This document shows, piece by piece, positions 17,223-25,536 of a stretch of 64,000 bases of DNA. Source of the DNA: Agromyces sp. Soil535 (GTDB lineage: Bacteria; Actinomycetota; Actinomycetes; Actinomycetales; Microbacteriaceae); assembly GCF_001428255.1 (NCBI RefSeq), contig NZ_LMRW01000009.1:25397-89396 (forward strand), read 5' to 3'. Below the pieces are notes generated by a model. The model saw only the letters and a program-made list of their open reading frames with translations, searched no databases and was not told the origin of the DNA. The translations under genes and the position numbers were made by a program. Positions within the stretch are counted from its first letter, which is position 1. Each line of letters starts with the position of its first letter.

Positions 17223-19121
17223 GTGCACACCGATCGAGCCTTCCTCATGCCGCGAGGCGCGCTCGTGGAGGCATGGGCCCGAGCCGAGTGGCATCCGCAG
17301 TCGCTCCTGCTCGACGACACCGAGGCCATCGATCCGGATGCCACGGCGGTCGCGCGCTTCGTCGCCACCGCCGACCGTGCGCTCGGCACGCCGTGGCCCG
17401 ACGTGCGCCTCAGCGACTACGCCCGATACCCGCGGGACGGCGATCGCTCCGCCTACGAGTCCGCGACGTTCGCCCGCATGGATCGGGTCGCGACGGCGGT
17501 CGTCGCCGCCGTCGCGACCGGGCGCGTCGAGTTCCTCGACGAGGCCGCCGACGGCCTGTACGCCATCTGCGAGCAGTCCACCTGGTGCTGGCCGGCGCAC
17601 GACGACGTGTTCGCACGCAGCGGCGAGGTCGTGGCCGACCGCTCGCGCCCCTACGTCGACCTCGGTGCCGGCGAGATGGCCGCGCTGCTCGCCTGGGCGC
17701 GCTTCGCCCTCGGAGCTGCGCTCGACGCCCGGTTCCCCGGGCTCACGCGCCGCATGGGCGCAGAGGTCGACGAGCGCATCCTCGCGCCCTTCCTCGAGCG
17801 ACGGGACTGGCACTGGCTCGGCCTGCACGGGCGAATCCACAACTGGAACCCGTGGATCCACGGGAACGTGATCGTCGCGGCTGCGGCGTTCGCGGATCCC
17901 GGCATCACGCGCGTGATCGTCGACCTCGCGGTCGAGGGCATCGATCGCTACCTCGCCGCCCTCCCGGCCGACGGCGCGATCGACGAGGGCTTCGGCTACT
18001 GGTGGAACGGTGCCGCGCGGGCGCTGGATGCCCTCGAGGTGCTCGACCGCGCGGCCGGCGGCACGCTCGACGTCGGCGCGGTCACCGGACTCGACGAACT
18101 GCTGCGATTCCCGCTGCGCTCGCAGCTTGGCCTCGGATGGGTGCTCGGATTCGCCGACGCGGAGCCTCGTGCGTCCAACGACCACCCCTGGCGCATCCCG
18201 CACCACTGGGGCCGGCGCCTCGGCCTCGACGACGTCGTCGCACACGCGAGCGGCTTCGAGCGCGGAGCTCCTGACGGGGTCGCGCCGAACGTCGGACTCG
18301 GCCGGATCCTCAGTGCACTGGCCGACCGCGACTGGGCGCGGGCATCCGCGGGTGCGCCGGCGCTGCCGGCATCCGTCGTGTTCCCTTCGTTGCGCCTCGC
18401 CCTCGCCCGCCAGCGCAGCGGATCGCCGGAGGGTCTCGCGATCTCCCTGAAGGGCGGACACAACGACGAGAACCACAACCACAACGACCTCGGAAGTGTC
18501 ACCGTCACCCTCGACGGCATCCCCGCGGTGATCGACATCGGGCGTCCGACCTATGACGCGCGCACCTTCGGCCCCGACCGCTACACGCTCTGGACGATGC
18601 GAAGCGACTGGCATTCCGTGCCCGAACCGCGCGGCGCACTCCAGCAGGCGGGAGCCCGATGGCGAACCGGCGAGCTCCGCGGCGAAGACGACGGGTCCGG
18701 CATCGCCGAGTGGGCCCTCGACCTCGGCGATGCGTGGGGGCTGGAAGCCGATGGCGGCGAACGGTGGATCAGGCGGATCCGGCTCGACCGCGAGGCATCC
18801 GCCGCGGAGGTGCACGACGAGTGGTCGCTCGCCGAGCATCCCGACACGCGCACGACGTGGATCGCCTGGGCCGACGTGGAGGAGGCCGGCCCGACCACGC
18901 TCCGAATCCGCCGACCGGTCGCGGGATCGCGCGATGTGCTCGTCGACCATGACGCCGCAACCGTCGCGATCGAGGTGCGCGAGATCGACGACCCGGTGAT
19001 CGCGCATTCGTGGGGCGAGCGCCTCACGCGCGTGCGGCTCTCGCCGCCACCGGGCGCGAGTTCGATGACGGTGCGATTCCGCGCCGATGATGGCGACGAC
19101 GTCGGGGGGACGCACGCGTGA
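17223..19121 (+). CDS. heparinase II/III family protein
   Basis: A 632-residue protein of the heparinase II/III-like group: an N-terminal alpha-helical toroid (about 1-370) and a C-terminal beta-sandwich (from about 390). HNWNPWIHGN (about 205) and the GGHNDENHNHNDLGSV block (about 415) match conserved catalytic and metal-binding regions of such polysaccharide lyases (PL12/PL15/PL21-like). There is no signal peptide, so it probably acts on imported oligosaccharides. GTG 17223 follows AAGGAG at 6 nt; an in-frame ATG at 17136 would add a non-family, basic N-terminus and would place the operator inside the gene. Substrate (heparin, alginate, ulvan or other) is not determinable. Confidence 0.88.
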   Translation: MHTDRAFLMPRGALVEAWARAEWHPQSLLLDDTEAIDPDATAVARFVATADRALGTPWPDVRLSDYARYPRDGDRSAYESATFARMDRVATAVVAAVATGRVEFLDEAADGLYAICEQSTWCWPAHDDVFARSGEVVADRSRPYVDLGAGEMAALLAWARFALGAALDARFPGLTRRMGAEVDERILAPFLERRDWHWLGLHGRIHNWNPWIHGNVIVAAAAFADPGITRVIVDLAVEGIDRYLAALPADGAIDEGFGYWWNGAARALDALEVLDRAAGGTLDVGAVTGLDELLRFPLRSQLGLGWVLGFADAEPRASNDHPWRIPHHWGRRLGLDDVVAHASGFERGAPDGVAPNVGLGRILSALADRDWARASAGAPALPASVVFPSLRLALARQRSGSPEGLAISLKGGHNDENHNHNDLGSVTVTLDGIPAVIDIGRPTYDARTFGPDRYTLWTMRSDWHSVPEPRGALQQAGARWRTGELRGEDDGSGIAEWALDLGDAWGLEADGGERWIRRIRLDREASAAEVHDEWSLAEHPDTRTTWIAWADVEEAGPTTLRIRRPVAGSRDVLVDHDAATVAIEVREIDDPVIAHSWGERLTRVRLSPPPGASSMTVRFRADDGDDVGGTHA

Positions 19122-20218
19122 ACGAATCGAATCCGCCGCTCTTCGCCATCGCCCGACGCGAGCGGATCCTCGACGAGTTGCGGCTGCGCGGCTCGGTGAC
19201 CGTCAGGCAGCTCGCCGAGGAGCTCGGCGTCACCGACATCACCGTCCGCCGCGACATCGCCGCGCTCGCCGACCGCGGGCTGGTGACGCGGGTGCACGGT
19301 GGAGCCACGCTGCGCAGCGCCCTCGATCGCACGGTCGCGCGCGGGACCGACGGCAGCCACTCCCGGTACCGCATCGGCATGGTCGTGCCCTCGCTCAGCT
19401 ACTACTGGCCGCAGATCGTCACCGGAGCGCGCGCCGCCGCGACCGCCGCGCAGTCGCAACTCGTGCTGCGGGGCGCGTCATACGACCCGGCCGACCAGCG
19501 ACGGCAGATCTCCGCGCTCGTCGAATCGGGTTCGGTGCACGGGCTGGTCGTCGGGCCCGAGACCGCAGGCCGGGACGGCGCAGCCATCCTGAGCTGGCTC
19601 GAGGAGCTGGCGATGCCCGTGGTGCTCGTCGAACGTCGCGCGCCCAGCGCGCTGGCACTGCGCCGACTCGAATGGGTGACCACCGACCACGAGTTCGGCG
19701 CGATCCTCGCCGTGCACCACCTCTACCAGGCTGGGCACCGCCGTATCGGCCTCGCGCTGCCTCCCAATTCGCCCACCTCGGAGCACCTGCGACGAGGCTG
19801 GTCACGGGGGCTGTCCGAGCTCGGTCTCGACCCGTCGTCCACGTTCGAATATGCGCTCGAAGACCTCGACAGCGAGCACCGCGAGCGCAACCTGGCCGAG
19901 CTCGTGGATCGATGCGTCGCGACGGGCACGACCGCGCTCTTCGTGCACTCGGATCCCCAGGCGATCCACCTCGAGCACCACTGCCTGGACCGTGGCCTCC
20001 GGATCCCCGAGGACCTCGCGATCGTCGCCTACGACGACGAGATCGCCGAGAACGGCGAGCCGCCCATCACGGCGCTCCGCCCGCCGAAGGCGCACATCGG
20101 CCGGCTCGCGGTCGAGACGCTCGTGAGCCGCCTCGACGAGGGCCCGCGGCGGCCGGTCCAGCGCATACAGGCCCTGCCCGAGCTGATCGTGCGCGAATCC
20201 TCCAGGCTGCACGACTGA
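19118..20218 (+). CDS. hybrid regulator: DeoR-type HTH with LacI-type sugar-sensing domain
   Basis: A 366-residue regulator. Residues about 10-63 form a DeoR-type winged HTH (RRERILDELRLRGSV, then VTDITVRRDIAALADRGLV and VHGGA). From about 85 onward the sequence is a LacI/GalR-type periplasmic-binding-protein sensor (RIGMVVPSLSYYW, GLVVGPE, YDDEIAENGEPPITALRPP), not the usual DeoR phosphosugar sensor. It should therefore sense a free sugar or oligosaccharide. GTG 19118 overlaps the heparinase-like stop (GTGA), so it is cotranscribed with its probable target. It is the likely binder of the 32-bp palindrome at 17171. Confidence 0.9.
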   Translation: MNESNPPLFAIARRERILDELRLRGSVTVRQLAEELGVTDITVRRDIAALADRGLVTRVHGGATLRSALDRTVARGTDGSHSRYRIGMVVPSLSYYWPQIVTGARAAATAAQSQLVLRGASYDPADQRRQISALVESGSVHGLVVGPETAGRDGAAILSWLEELAMPVVLVERRAPSALALRRLEWVTTDHEFGAILAVHHLYQAGHRRIGLALPPNSPTSEHLRRGWSRGLSELGLDPSSTFEYALEDLDSEHRERNLAELVDRCVATGTTALFVHSDPQAIHLEHHCLDRGLRIPEDLAIVAYDDEIAENGEPPITALRPPKAHIGRLAVETLVSRLDEGPRRPVQRIQALPELIVRESSRLHD

Positions 20219-20300
20219 AGGCCCTTTCGCTGCGTGCATCGGCGTGCTGGACATGGAAAGCGGGAGATGATGGCTCGATGATCAACGGAGCAGCCTGCTG

Positions 20301-21209
20301 ATGCACGCCATCGCGATCGTGGGCGGAGGCAACATGGGCCGCACCCACGCCGGAGCCTGGTCGGAACTCGGCCTCGGCGACCGGATCCGACTCATCTGCA
20401 CGCCGAGGCCCGGGAGCACCTTTCCGCATGCGCCTTCGGCCAGGTTCGTGACCGACCTCGACGATGTGCTGTCCGACCCCGCAGTGGACATCATCTCGGT
20501 GTGCACGCCGACGCCCTCCCATTCCGACCTCGCCATCCGTGCCCTCGACGCCGGAAAGCACGTCCTCCTCGAGAAGCCCATCGCCCTCACCACCGATGAG
20601 GCCGAGGAGATCGCCGCAGCGGCGGCCGAGAGCAGCGGCATCCTGATGGTGGCGCACGTCGTGCGGTTCTTCGAGGGCTACCAGCGAGTGCGGACCGAGG
20701 CGGAGTCGGGACGTCTGGGGGTCCTTCGGACCGCGCGGGCGAGCCGGTTGTCGGCGGCGGCGGCGTGGGCGTCGTGGCTCGCCGACGAGTCGCGATCCGG
20801 CGGCACGCTCGTCGACTTCGCGATCCACGACTTCGACCAGCTGAACCTCTTCCTGGGGCGCCCCGTGGCGGTCACCACCGTGGAGACCGGATCGCCGGGC
20901 CGACTGGAGACGACCGTCGAGTACCAGGGGGGTGGCCTCGGCCAGGTGGTGACCTGCGCCGACATGCTGGCCGGCTCGGCCTTCTCGAGCTCCCTCGAGG
21001 TGACGGGTGACGCGGGCACCTCGTCCTCCCGGTATCCGGATGCCCCGCAGCAGAACCCCTACGCCCGACAGGCCGCGTACTTCCTCCGCTGCGTCGATGC
21101 CGGAGTCCAGCCCGACTACTGCCGGACCGAGTCCGCGATCCTCGCCCTCCGGGTCTCGGTCGCGGCGCGCGAATCCCTCCACTCGGGCCGCACCGTCGAC
21201 GTCGGCTGA
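20301..21209 (+). CDS. Gfo/Idh/MocA family oxidoreductase
   Basis: A 302-residue NAD(P)-dependent oxidoreductase. The N-terminal Rossmann motif is IVGGGNMG (6-13) and the family signature is EKP (about 91-93, LLEKPIALT). The beta-sheet C-terminal domain carries the conserved FAIHDFDQ His (about 175). Such enzymes oxidise or reduce sugar and cyclitol hydroxyls, sometimes with elimination steps. It sits 82 bases after the DeoR/LacI hybrid gene in the same direction and probably belongs to the same sugar pathway. It is somewhat shorter than many relatives (about 330-380) but complete. GGAG lies 11 nt upstream of the ATG. Confidence 0.88.
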   Translation: MHAIAIVGGGNMGRTHAGAWSELGLGDRIRLICTPRPGSTFPHAPSARFVTDLDDVLSDPAVDIISVCTPTPSHSDLAIRALDAGKHVLLEKPIALTTDEAEEIAAAAAESSGILMVAHVVRFFEGYQRVRTEAESGRLGVLRTARASRLSAAAAWASWLADESRSGGTLVDFAIHDFDQLNLFLGRPVAVTTVETGSPGRLETTVEYQGGGLGQVVTCADMLAGSAFSSSLEVTGDAGTSSSRYPDAPQQNPYARQAAYFLRCVDAGVQPDYCRTESAILALRVSVAARESLHSGRTVDVG

Positions 21210-21262
21210 CTCCCCGACACCGCCGCCCACCACGCCGTGACCGCCCATGCGAGAGTGGGGCC

Positions 21263-22207
21263 ATGGACCACACCGAATGGGACGTCGTCATCGTCGGCGG
21301 CGGCAGCGCGGGGCTGAGCGCCGCGCTGATGCTCGGCCGTTCGCGCCGTCGCGTGCTCGTCGTCGACGGCGGAGAACCGCGCAACCGCTTCGCGTCGCAC
21401 ATGCACGGCGTGCTGAGCCGCGACCACTCCTCCCCGCTCGAGCTGCTCGCTGCCGGACGCGCCGAGCTGACGAGGTACGCCGACGTCGCCGTCGAGTCCG
21501 CGACGGTCACCTCGGCCGCCTCGGTCGAGGGGCGCAGCAGCTTCGAGGTCGAGCTCGACTCCGGCGAACGGCACCTCGCCCGGCGGATGCTGGTGGCCAC
21601 GGGCCTGCGCGACGAGCTCCCCGACATTCCCGGCCTCGCCGAGCAATGGGGTCGCAACGCCGCGCTCTGCCCTTACTGCGACGGCTGGGAGGTGCGCGAC
21701 CGCCGCATCGCCGTGATCGCCACGGAGGCGGCGAACGCGCATCAGGCGCAGCTCATGCGGCAGCTCTCGCCGCAGGTCACCTTCTACACGCAGGGGGTGC
21801 GCCTGCCGGATCCGGCACGCACGGGACTCGAGGCCCGCGGCATCGCGATCGAGTCGCGCACGGTCGTCGAGGTGGTCGGAGACGCGGAGGGCGGCCTGCG
21901 GGGCGTCCGCCTCGACGACGACACCGAGCACCCGGCGGACTCGATCTTCGTCGCCCCGCGCCCGGTGCCGAACGACGGGCTGCTGCTCGAGCTCGGCGCA
22001 CGCACGATGCGTCAGAACGGCGTCGACTGGGTGCTCGTCGATCCATCCGGTCGCACGAACGTTCCGGGGGTCTGGGCGGCGGGCAACATCACGACCGCCC
22101 AATCGTCGGTGCCCGTCGCGATGGCGGCCGGAAGCCTCGCGGGGGCCGCGATCAACGCCGACCTCGTCGAAGAGGACATCCGCAGGGCGGTGGCCGCGAC
22201 GGGCTGA
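21263..22207 (+). CDS. thioredoxin-reductase-like NAD(P)/FAD-dependent oxidoreductase
   Basis: A 314-residue flavoprotein of the thioredoxin reductase class. The FAD site is VVIVGGGSAGLSAA (8-21). A redox CxxC, CPYCDGWEV, has Cys at about 136 and 139, and a C-terminal FAD-contact motif VWAAGNITT lies near 280. The second nucleotide site is degenerate: IAVIATEAANAHQAQL lacks the GGGxxA pattern of true thioredoxin reductases, so NADPH use or the partner protein may differ. No thioredoxin gene is adjacent. It may reduce small-molecule disulfides, as in GliT/HlmI-like enzymes (inference). It ends before a strong bidirectional terminator. Confidence 0.85.
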   Translation: MDHTEWDVVIVGGGSAGLSAALMLGRSRRRVLVVDGGEPRNRFASHMHGVLSRDHSSPLELLAAGRAELTRYADVAVESATVTSAASVEGRSSFEVELDSGERHLARRMLVATGLRDELPDIPGLAEQWGRNAALCPYCDGWEVRDRRIAVIATEAANAHQAQLMRQLSPQVTFYTQGVRLPDPARTGLEARGIAIESRTVVEVVGDAEGGLRGVRLDDDTEHPADSIFVAPRPVPNDGLLLELGARTMRQNGVDWVLVDPSGRTNVPGVWAAGNITTAQSSVPVAMAAGSLAGAAINADLVEEDIRRAVAATG

Positions 22208-22271
22208 GCGTCCCTCGTCGAAGAGAGCGGGGACCCCACCCGTACCCGAGCTCCTCGCCTCCGCGCTCGGA

Positions 22272-22311
22272 CGAGCGGATGCCGCGAGCCCTCGCCCGCG
22301 GCATCCGCTCG
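22272..22311. terminator. bidirectional hairpin terminator, GGATGCC family
   Basis: Fifteen perfectly paired bases (22272-22286 with 22297-22311) around a 10-nt loop, between the converging reductase and epoxide hydrolase genes. The core arms CGGATGCCGC/GCGGCATCCG recur in other hairpins of the window. Confidence 0.75.
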
Positions 22312-22326
22312 ATCCCGGCTTCGCGG

Positions 22327-23475
22327 TCAGCCCCGCAGCGACGCGAAGAACGCCCTGATGTCGCCGGCCAGCACCGAGGGCACCTCGAGTGCCGCGTAAT
22401 GGCCGCCCTCCTCGAAGCGGCTCCAGTGCACGATGTTCGAGTTGTCGCGCTCGGCGAACACCTTGATCGTCTGGAAGTCGTCCTTGAACACCGCCACTCC
22501 GGTGGGGGCCGCGTTCACCTGCGGCTCGGCCTGGGCACGGGCGTTCTCGAGGTAGCTCCGGCTCATGCCGGCCGCGGCATTCGCGAACCAGTTCACGGAG
22601 ACCTCGGTGAGGATCTTCTCGAGTGGCACGAGGGACGTGCCATTGCCGAAGGAGTTGAACAGCTCGCTGTACGCGAGCAGGCCGACGGGCGAGTCACTGA
22701 GCCCGACCGCGACGGTCTGCGGCCGGCTGGCGTTCATCGTGTTGTAGCCGCCGACGGACTGGAACCACTTCATGTGCTCGAGTCCCGCGTAGTCCTGCGG
22801 CTCGAGGCGCTCGAACTCGCTCGGGTCGCCCGACGGGAACGAGAAGAGCTGCAGCACGTGCAGGCCGAGGAAGCCGTCAGGGCTCAGCAGGCCGAGCTCG
22901 CGGGCGACCATCGCGCCGTTGTCGGAGCCGTGGATGCCGTACTCGGCATACCCCAGCCGGTGCATGAGCTCGTCGTACGCGCGCGCCACACGTGCCAGGG
23001 TCCAGCCCGCCTCGGTGACGGGGTTGGAGAAGCCGTAGCCCGGGGCATCCGGGATCACGACGTCGAAGGCGTCCTCGGCGCGACCGCCGTGGGCCACCGG
23101 GTCGACGAGCTCGTCGATCAGGTCGAGGTAGTCGACGGATGACCCGGGGTAGGTGTGCGCGAGCAGGAGCGGCGTCGCTCCGGGGTGCTCGGAGCGCACG
23201 TGGATGAAGTGGATCGCCTGGCCGTCGACGTCGGTGATGAAGTGCGGCACGGCGTTGATGCGGGCCTCCTCGGCGCGCCAGTCGAAGCCCGAGCGCCACT
23301 GCTCGACGGCGTCGCGCAGGTACGCGTTCGGCGTGCCGGCGTCCCAGTCGTCGACGGGCGCGGGCTGCGGCAGGCGGGTGCGGGCGAGTCGGTCCATCAG
23401 GTCGTCGAGCTCGGCGTCGGCGACCTCGACGCGGAAGGGGCGGATGTCGGTGCTGGTTGCGGTGATGTTCGTCAT
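22327..23475 (-). CDS. epoxide hydrolase family protein
   Basis: A 382-residue alpha/beta hydrolase with the epoxide hydrolase N-terminal (EHN) domain: IRPFRVEVADAELDDLMDRL near the start. The oxyanion element is HTYPGS (about 107-112), the nucleophile Asp is about 185 (HGSDNGAM) and the catalytic His about 359 (EEGGHYAALE). An Asp rather than Ser nucleophile separates it from esterases. Substrate unknown; linear epoxide detoxification is typical. ATG 23475 is used; the longer frame upstream runs into the divergent promoter. It is probably controlled by the WYL/YafY-type regulator encoded divergently 63 bases away. Confidence 0.92.
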   Translation of the reverse strand: MTNITATSTDIRPFRVEVADAELDDLMDRLARTRLPQPAPVDDWDAGTPNAYLRDAVEQWRSGFDWRAEEARINAVPHFITDVDGQAIHFIHVRSEHPGATPLLLAHTYPGSSVDYLDLIDELVDPVAHGGRAEDAFDVVIPDAPGYGFSNPVTEAGWTLARVARAYDELMHRLGYAEYGIHGSDNGAMVARELGLLSPDGFLGLHVLQLFSFPSGDPSEFERLEPQDYAGLEHMKWFQSVGGYNTMNASRPQTVAVGLSDSPVGLLAYSELFNSFGNGTSLVPLEKILTEVSVNWFANAAAGMSRSYLENARAQAEPQVNAAPTGVAVFKDDFQTIKVFAERDNSNIVHWSRFEEGGHYAALEVPSVLAGDIRAFFASLRG

Positions 23476-23490
23476 GTCTTCGACAGTACG

Positions 23491-23504
23491 GTGCATATAG
23501 GCAC
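23491..23504. promoter_or_regulatory. small palindrome in the epoxide hydrolase/WYL divergent gap
   Basis: GTGCATATAGGCAC has 4-base arms around ATATAG, in the only AT-rich part of this 63-base gap. It is a candidate operator for the WYL-type regulator; the short arms keep confidence low. Confidence 0.3.
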
Positions 23505-23538
23505 GTTCAGTTCCTAATAGAAGAGGAGAATCAGGTAC

Positions 23539-24492
23539 ATGTCCGACACCGCCGCGCGCCTGCTCGCGCTCCTCTCGCTGCTGCAATCGCGACCCGACTG
23601 GACGGGCACCGAGCTCGCCGCGCGCCTCGGCGTCACGACACGCACCATCCGCAACGACATCGACCGACTGCGAGAGCTCGACTACCCGGTCGACGCGACG
23701 CGCGGCGCAGCCGGCGGCTACCGGCTGGGCGCCGGCGGCAAGCTCCCGCCGCTGCTCCTCGACGACGAAGAGGCCGTGGCGGTGGCCATCGGGCTGCGCG
23801 CTGCGACCGGCATCGCCGGCATCGAGGAGTCGAGCGCCCGAGCGCTCGCGAAGCTCGAGCAGGTACTGCCCTCGCGCTTGCGACCGACGGTGACGGCACT
23901 CGCGACCGTCGTCGACCGGGCACCCGAGAACACCGGCACGGATGCCCCGGATCCCGAGGTCGACCCCGCGGTGCTCGCCGCCATCGCCGCCGCGATCCGC
24001 GACGCCGAATGGTTCCGCTTCGGCGACCGCGGCACACCGCGTCTCGTCGAGCCGTACCGCCTGCTGAGCTGGGAGCGGCGGTGGTACCTCGTCGGGCGCG
24101 ACCCCTCATCGGGCGAATGGGGCACGTTCCGCGCCGACTGGATCGAGCCGCGGATGCCGACCCGGCGACGCTTCTCCCCCACGCCGCTGCCGGGCGGCGA
24201 CTACACCGCATTCGCGATGCGCTTGATCGCCGCGAGCGGCTGGAAGGTGCACGCGCGCCTGCGCGTCGCCGCACCCGCCGATTCGGTGCTCGCCCGCATC
24301 AACCCGACAGTCGGCGTGGTCGAGTCGATCTCCGACACCGAGTCCGTGCTCGTCACCGGCGCCGACTCGCTCGACACGATCGCCGCGTACATCGGCATGC
24401 TCGGCATGGACTTCACGGTCGAGTCGCCGGCCGAGCTCCGACCGCGGCTGCGCACGCTCGCCGAGCGCTACGCTCGTGCCGCGACGACCTGA
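23539..24492 (+). CDS. WYL-domain helix-turn-helix regulator (YafY-like)
   Basis: A 317-residue regulator. The N-terminal HTH_11 domain is at about 1-60 (RLLALLSLLQSRPDWTGTEL, then VTTRTIRNDIDRLREL). A WYL domain runs from about 150 to 235, with the LVEPYRLLSWERRWYLVGRD core at about 172-191, and a WCX-like C-terminal extension follows. YafY-type proteins respond to unknown ligands. Divergent placement against the epoxide hydrolase suggests local regulation. GAGGAGA lies upstream of the ATG. The stop codon is embedded in a 17-nt perfect palindrome (24489-24505). Confidence 0.92.
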   Translation: MSDTAARLLALLSLLQSRPDWTGTELAARLGVTTRTIRNDIDRLRELDYPVDATRGAAGGYRLGAGGKLPPLLLDDEEAVAVAIGLRAATGIAGIEESSARALAKLEQVLPSRLRPTVTALATVVDRAPENTGTDAPDPEVDPAVLAAIAAAIRDAEWFRFGDRGTPRLVEPYRLLSWERRWYLVGRDPSSGEWGTFRADWIEPRMPTRRRFSPTPLPGGDYTAFAMRLIAASGWKVHARLRVAAPADSVLARINPTVGVVESISDTESVLVTGADSLDTIAAYIGMLGMDFTVESPAELRPRLRTLAERYARAATT

Positions 24493-24505
24493 CGTGACAC
24501 GTCAG
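24489..24505. repeat. 17-nt palindrome spanning the WYL gene stop codon
   Basis: CTGACGTGACACGTCAG has perfect 8-base arms around one A and contains the TGA stop at 24490-24492. It could act as a 3' hairpin or a protein-binding site. Confidence 0.45.
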
Positions 24506-24531
24506 ACCGCGGCGTATCGTGATGCCACGCA

Positions 24532-24565
24532 GAGAGGGCGTGCCCCGACCGCGGCGCGCCCTCTC
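24532..24565. terminator. hairpin terminator between convergent genes
   Basis: Nine-base perfect arms (24532-24540 and 24557-24565, GAGAGGGCG/CGCCCTCTC) with a 16-nt loop, between the WYL gene and the leftward secreted-protein gene. Confidence 0.55.
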
Positions 24566-24581
24566 CACCCGATGGCGGGGG

Positions 24582-24857
24582 TCAGCAGTGCGTCGCATCG
24601 TTGCCATCGATCGAGGCGAGCAACGTGCCCAGACCTCCGGGACCTTCGACGTTGAAGAGTCGCGCGACATTGCCGATCCCGAGACGCGGCTCGTCGAAGG
24701 AGCTGGCGTGGGCACCGAGCCCCCCGTCAGAGCGAGCCGCCTGCGACGAGACGACGCCCCAGCAGTTGCTTCCGTCCGCAGCGACGGCGGGTGCGGCCAG
24801 GGCGAGGCTGGCCATGATGCCGAGTACCCCGGCAACAGCGAGAGTGCGAGTACGCAT
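24582..24857 (-). CDS. small secreted protein of unknown function
   Basis: A 91-residue protein with a clear Sec signal peptide: MRTRTLAVAGVLG, a hydrophobic core, then APAVAA cleaved near residue 27. The mature part is about 64 residues, Gly/Ser-rich, with only two cysteines: NCWG near its start and the very last residue (DATHC). One intramolecular disulfide closing the two ends is possible. GGAGG lies 6 nt before the ATG. I do not recognise a family. It lies between a WYL regulator and panD without obvious functional link. Confidence 0.75.
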   Translation of the reverse strand: MRTRTLAVAGVLGIMASLALAAPAVAADGSNCWGVVSSQAARSDGGLGAHASSFDEPRLGIGNVARLFNVEGPGGLGTLLASIDGNDATHC

Positions 24858-25018
24858 GAGAACCTCCTGATGGAAGGGCGGTCCGAGTGGCCGCCTGATC
24901 GGTGTTCGTCACCGACCCGCCCGCCGGATTGGAATGGATCCACCACCGGCGTCACGCGAGGGCCGCAGCGGGGTGGGTGTCCGGTCGGTGCAGCCGGCCG
25001 AGCGGCTGAGGCCGCCGC

Positions 25019-25435
25019 TCAGACGGCGAGCGGCGGGCGACGGAGCCAGGCCGCCGGCTCGGGCGGCGCCGCGGCATCCGCACCCAGGGCGCTGATGCGG
25101 TTCTCGTCGTCGACGTGCACGATGCGCGGCCGCCAGGCACGTGCCGCGGCGTCGTCGAACTGCGCGTAGGAGATGACGATGACGAGGTCGCCCGCGTGCA
25201 CGAGATGGGCGGCGGCGCCGTTGACGCCGATCACGCCGCTGCCCCGCTCCCCCTCGATGACGTAGGTCTCGAGACGCGCCCCGTTGGTGACGTCGACGAC
25301 GGCCACCTGCTCGCCGGGCAGCAGCTCGGCGGCATCCATGAGGTCTCGGTCGATCGTCAACGAGCCGACGTAGTGCAGGTCGGCGTGCGTGACGGTGGCG
25401 CGGTGGATCTTGGACTTGAGCATCGAGCGCAGCAC
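25019..25435 (-). CDS. panD: aspartate 1-decarboxylase proenzyme
   Basis: PanD converts L-aspartate to beta-alanine plus CO2 for pantothenate and coenzyme A synthesis. This 138-residue proenzyme shows the full family signature: [20 protein letters not shown], then SLTID. Self-cleavage between Gly24 and Ser25 makes the pyruvoyl cofactor. [11 protein letters not shown] and the conserved IHRATV Lys/Arg region are present. GTG 25435 gives the canonical N-terminus (MLRSMLKSK). The tail after about residue 115 ([20 protein letters not shown]) is a variable extension. No panB or panC gene is adjacent, so it is transcribed alone. Confidence 0.97.
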   Translation of the reverse strand: MLRSMLKSKIHRATVTHADLHYVGSLTIDRDLMDAAELLPGEQVAVVDVTNGARLETYVIEGERGSGVIGVNGAAAHLVHAGDLVIVISYAQFDDAAARAWRPRIVHVDDENRISALGADAAAPPEPAAWLRRPPLAV

Positions 25436-25512
25436 GGTGCCGAGCCTAACGCGTCGACACCGATGCCTCCCCGCCGTGCGAGAGGGTTCGTTTCTTGACA
25501 CTTGATAATTTA

Positions 25513-25528
25513 TTGACAGCTGTATAGT
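25513..25528 (+). promoter_or_regulatory. AT-rich regulatory region before the TetR-CocE operon
   Basis: TTGACA occurs twice (25495-25500 and 25513-25518) and TATAGT lies at 25523-25528, just before the TetR start at 25537. An ACAGCTGT palindrome (25516-25523) bridges the second TTGACA and TATAGT. Spacing between a single -35/-10 pair is not ideal (TTGATA-15-TATAGT is one option), so this is a region of dense signals rather than one resolved promoter. Confidence 0.4.
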
Positions 25529-25536
25529 ATCTCGAC

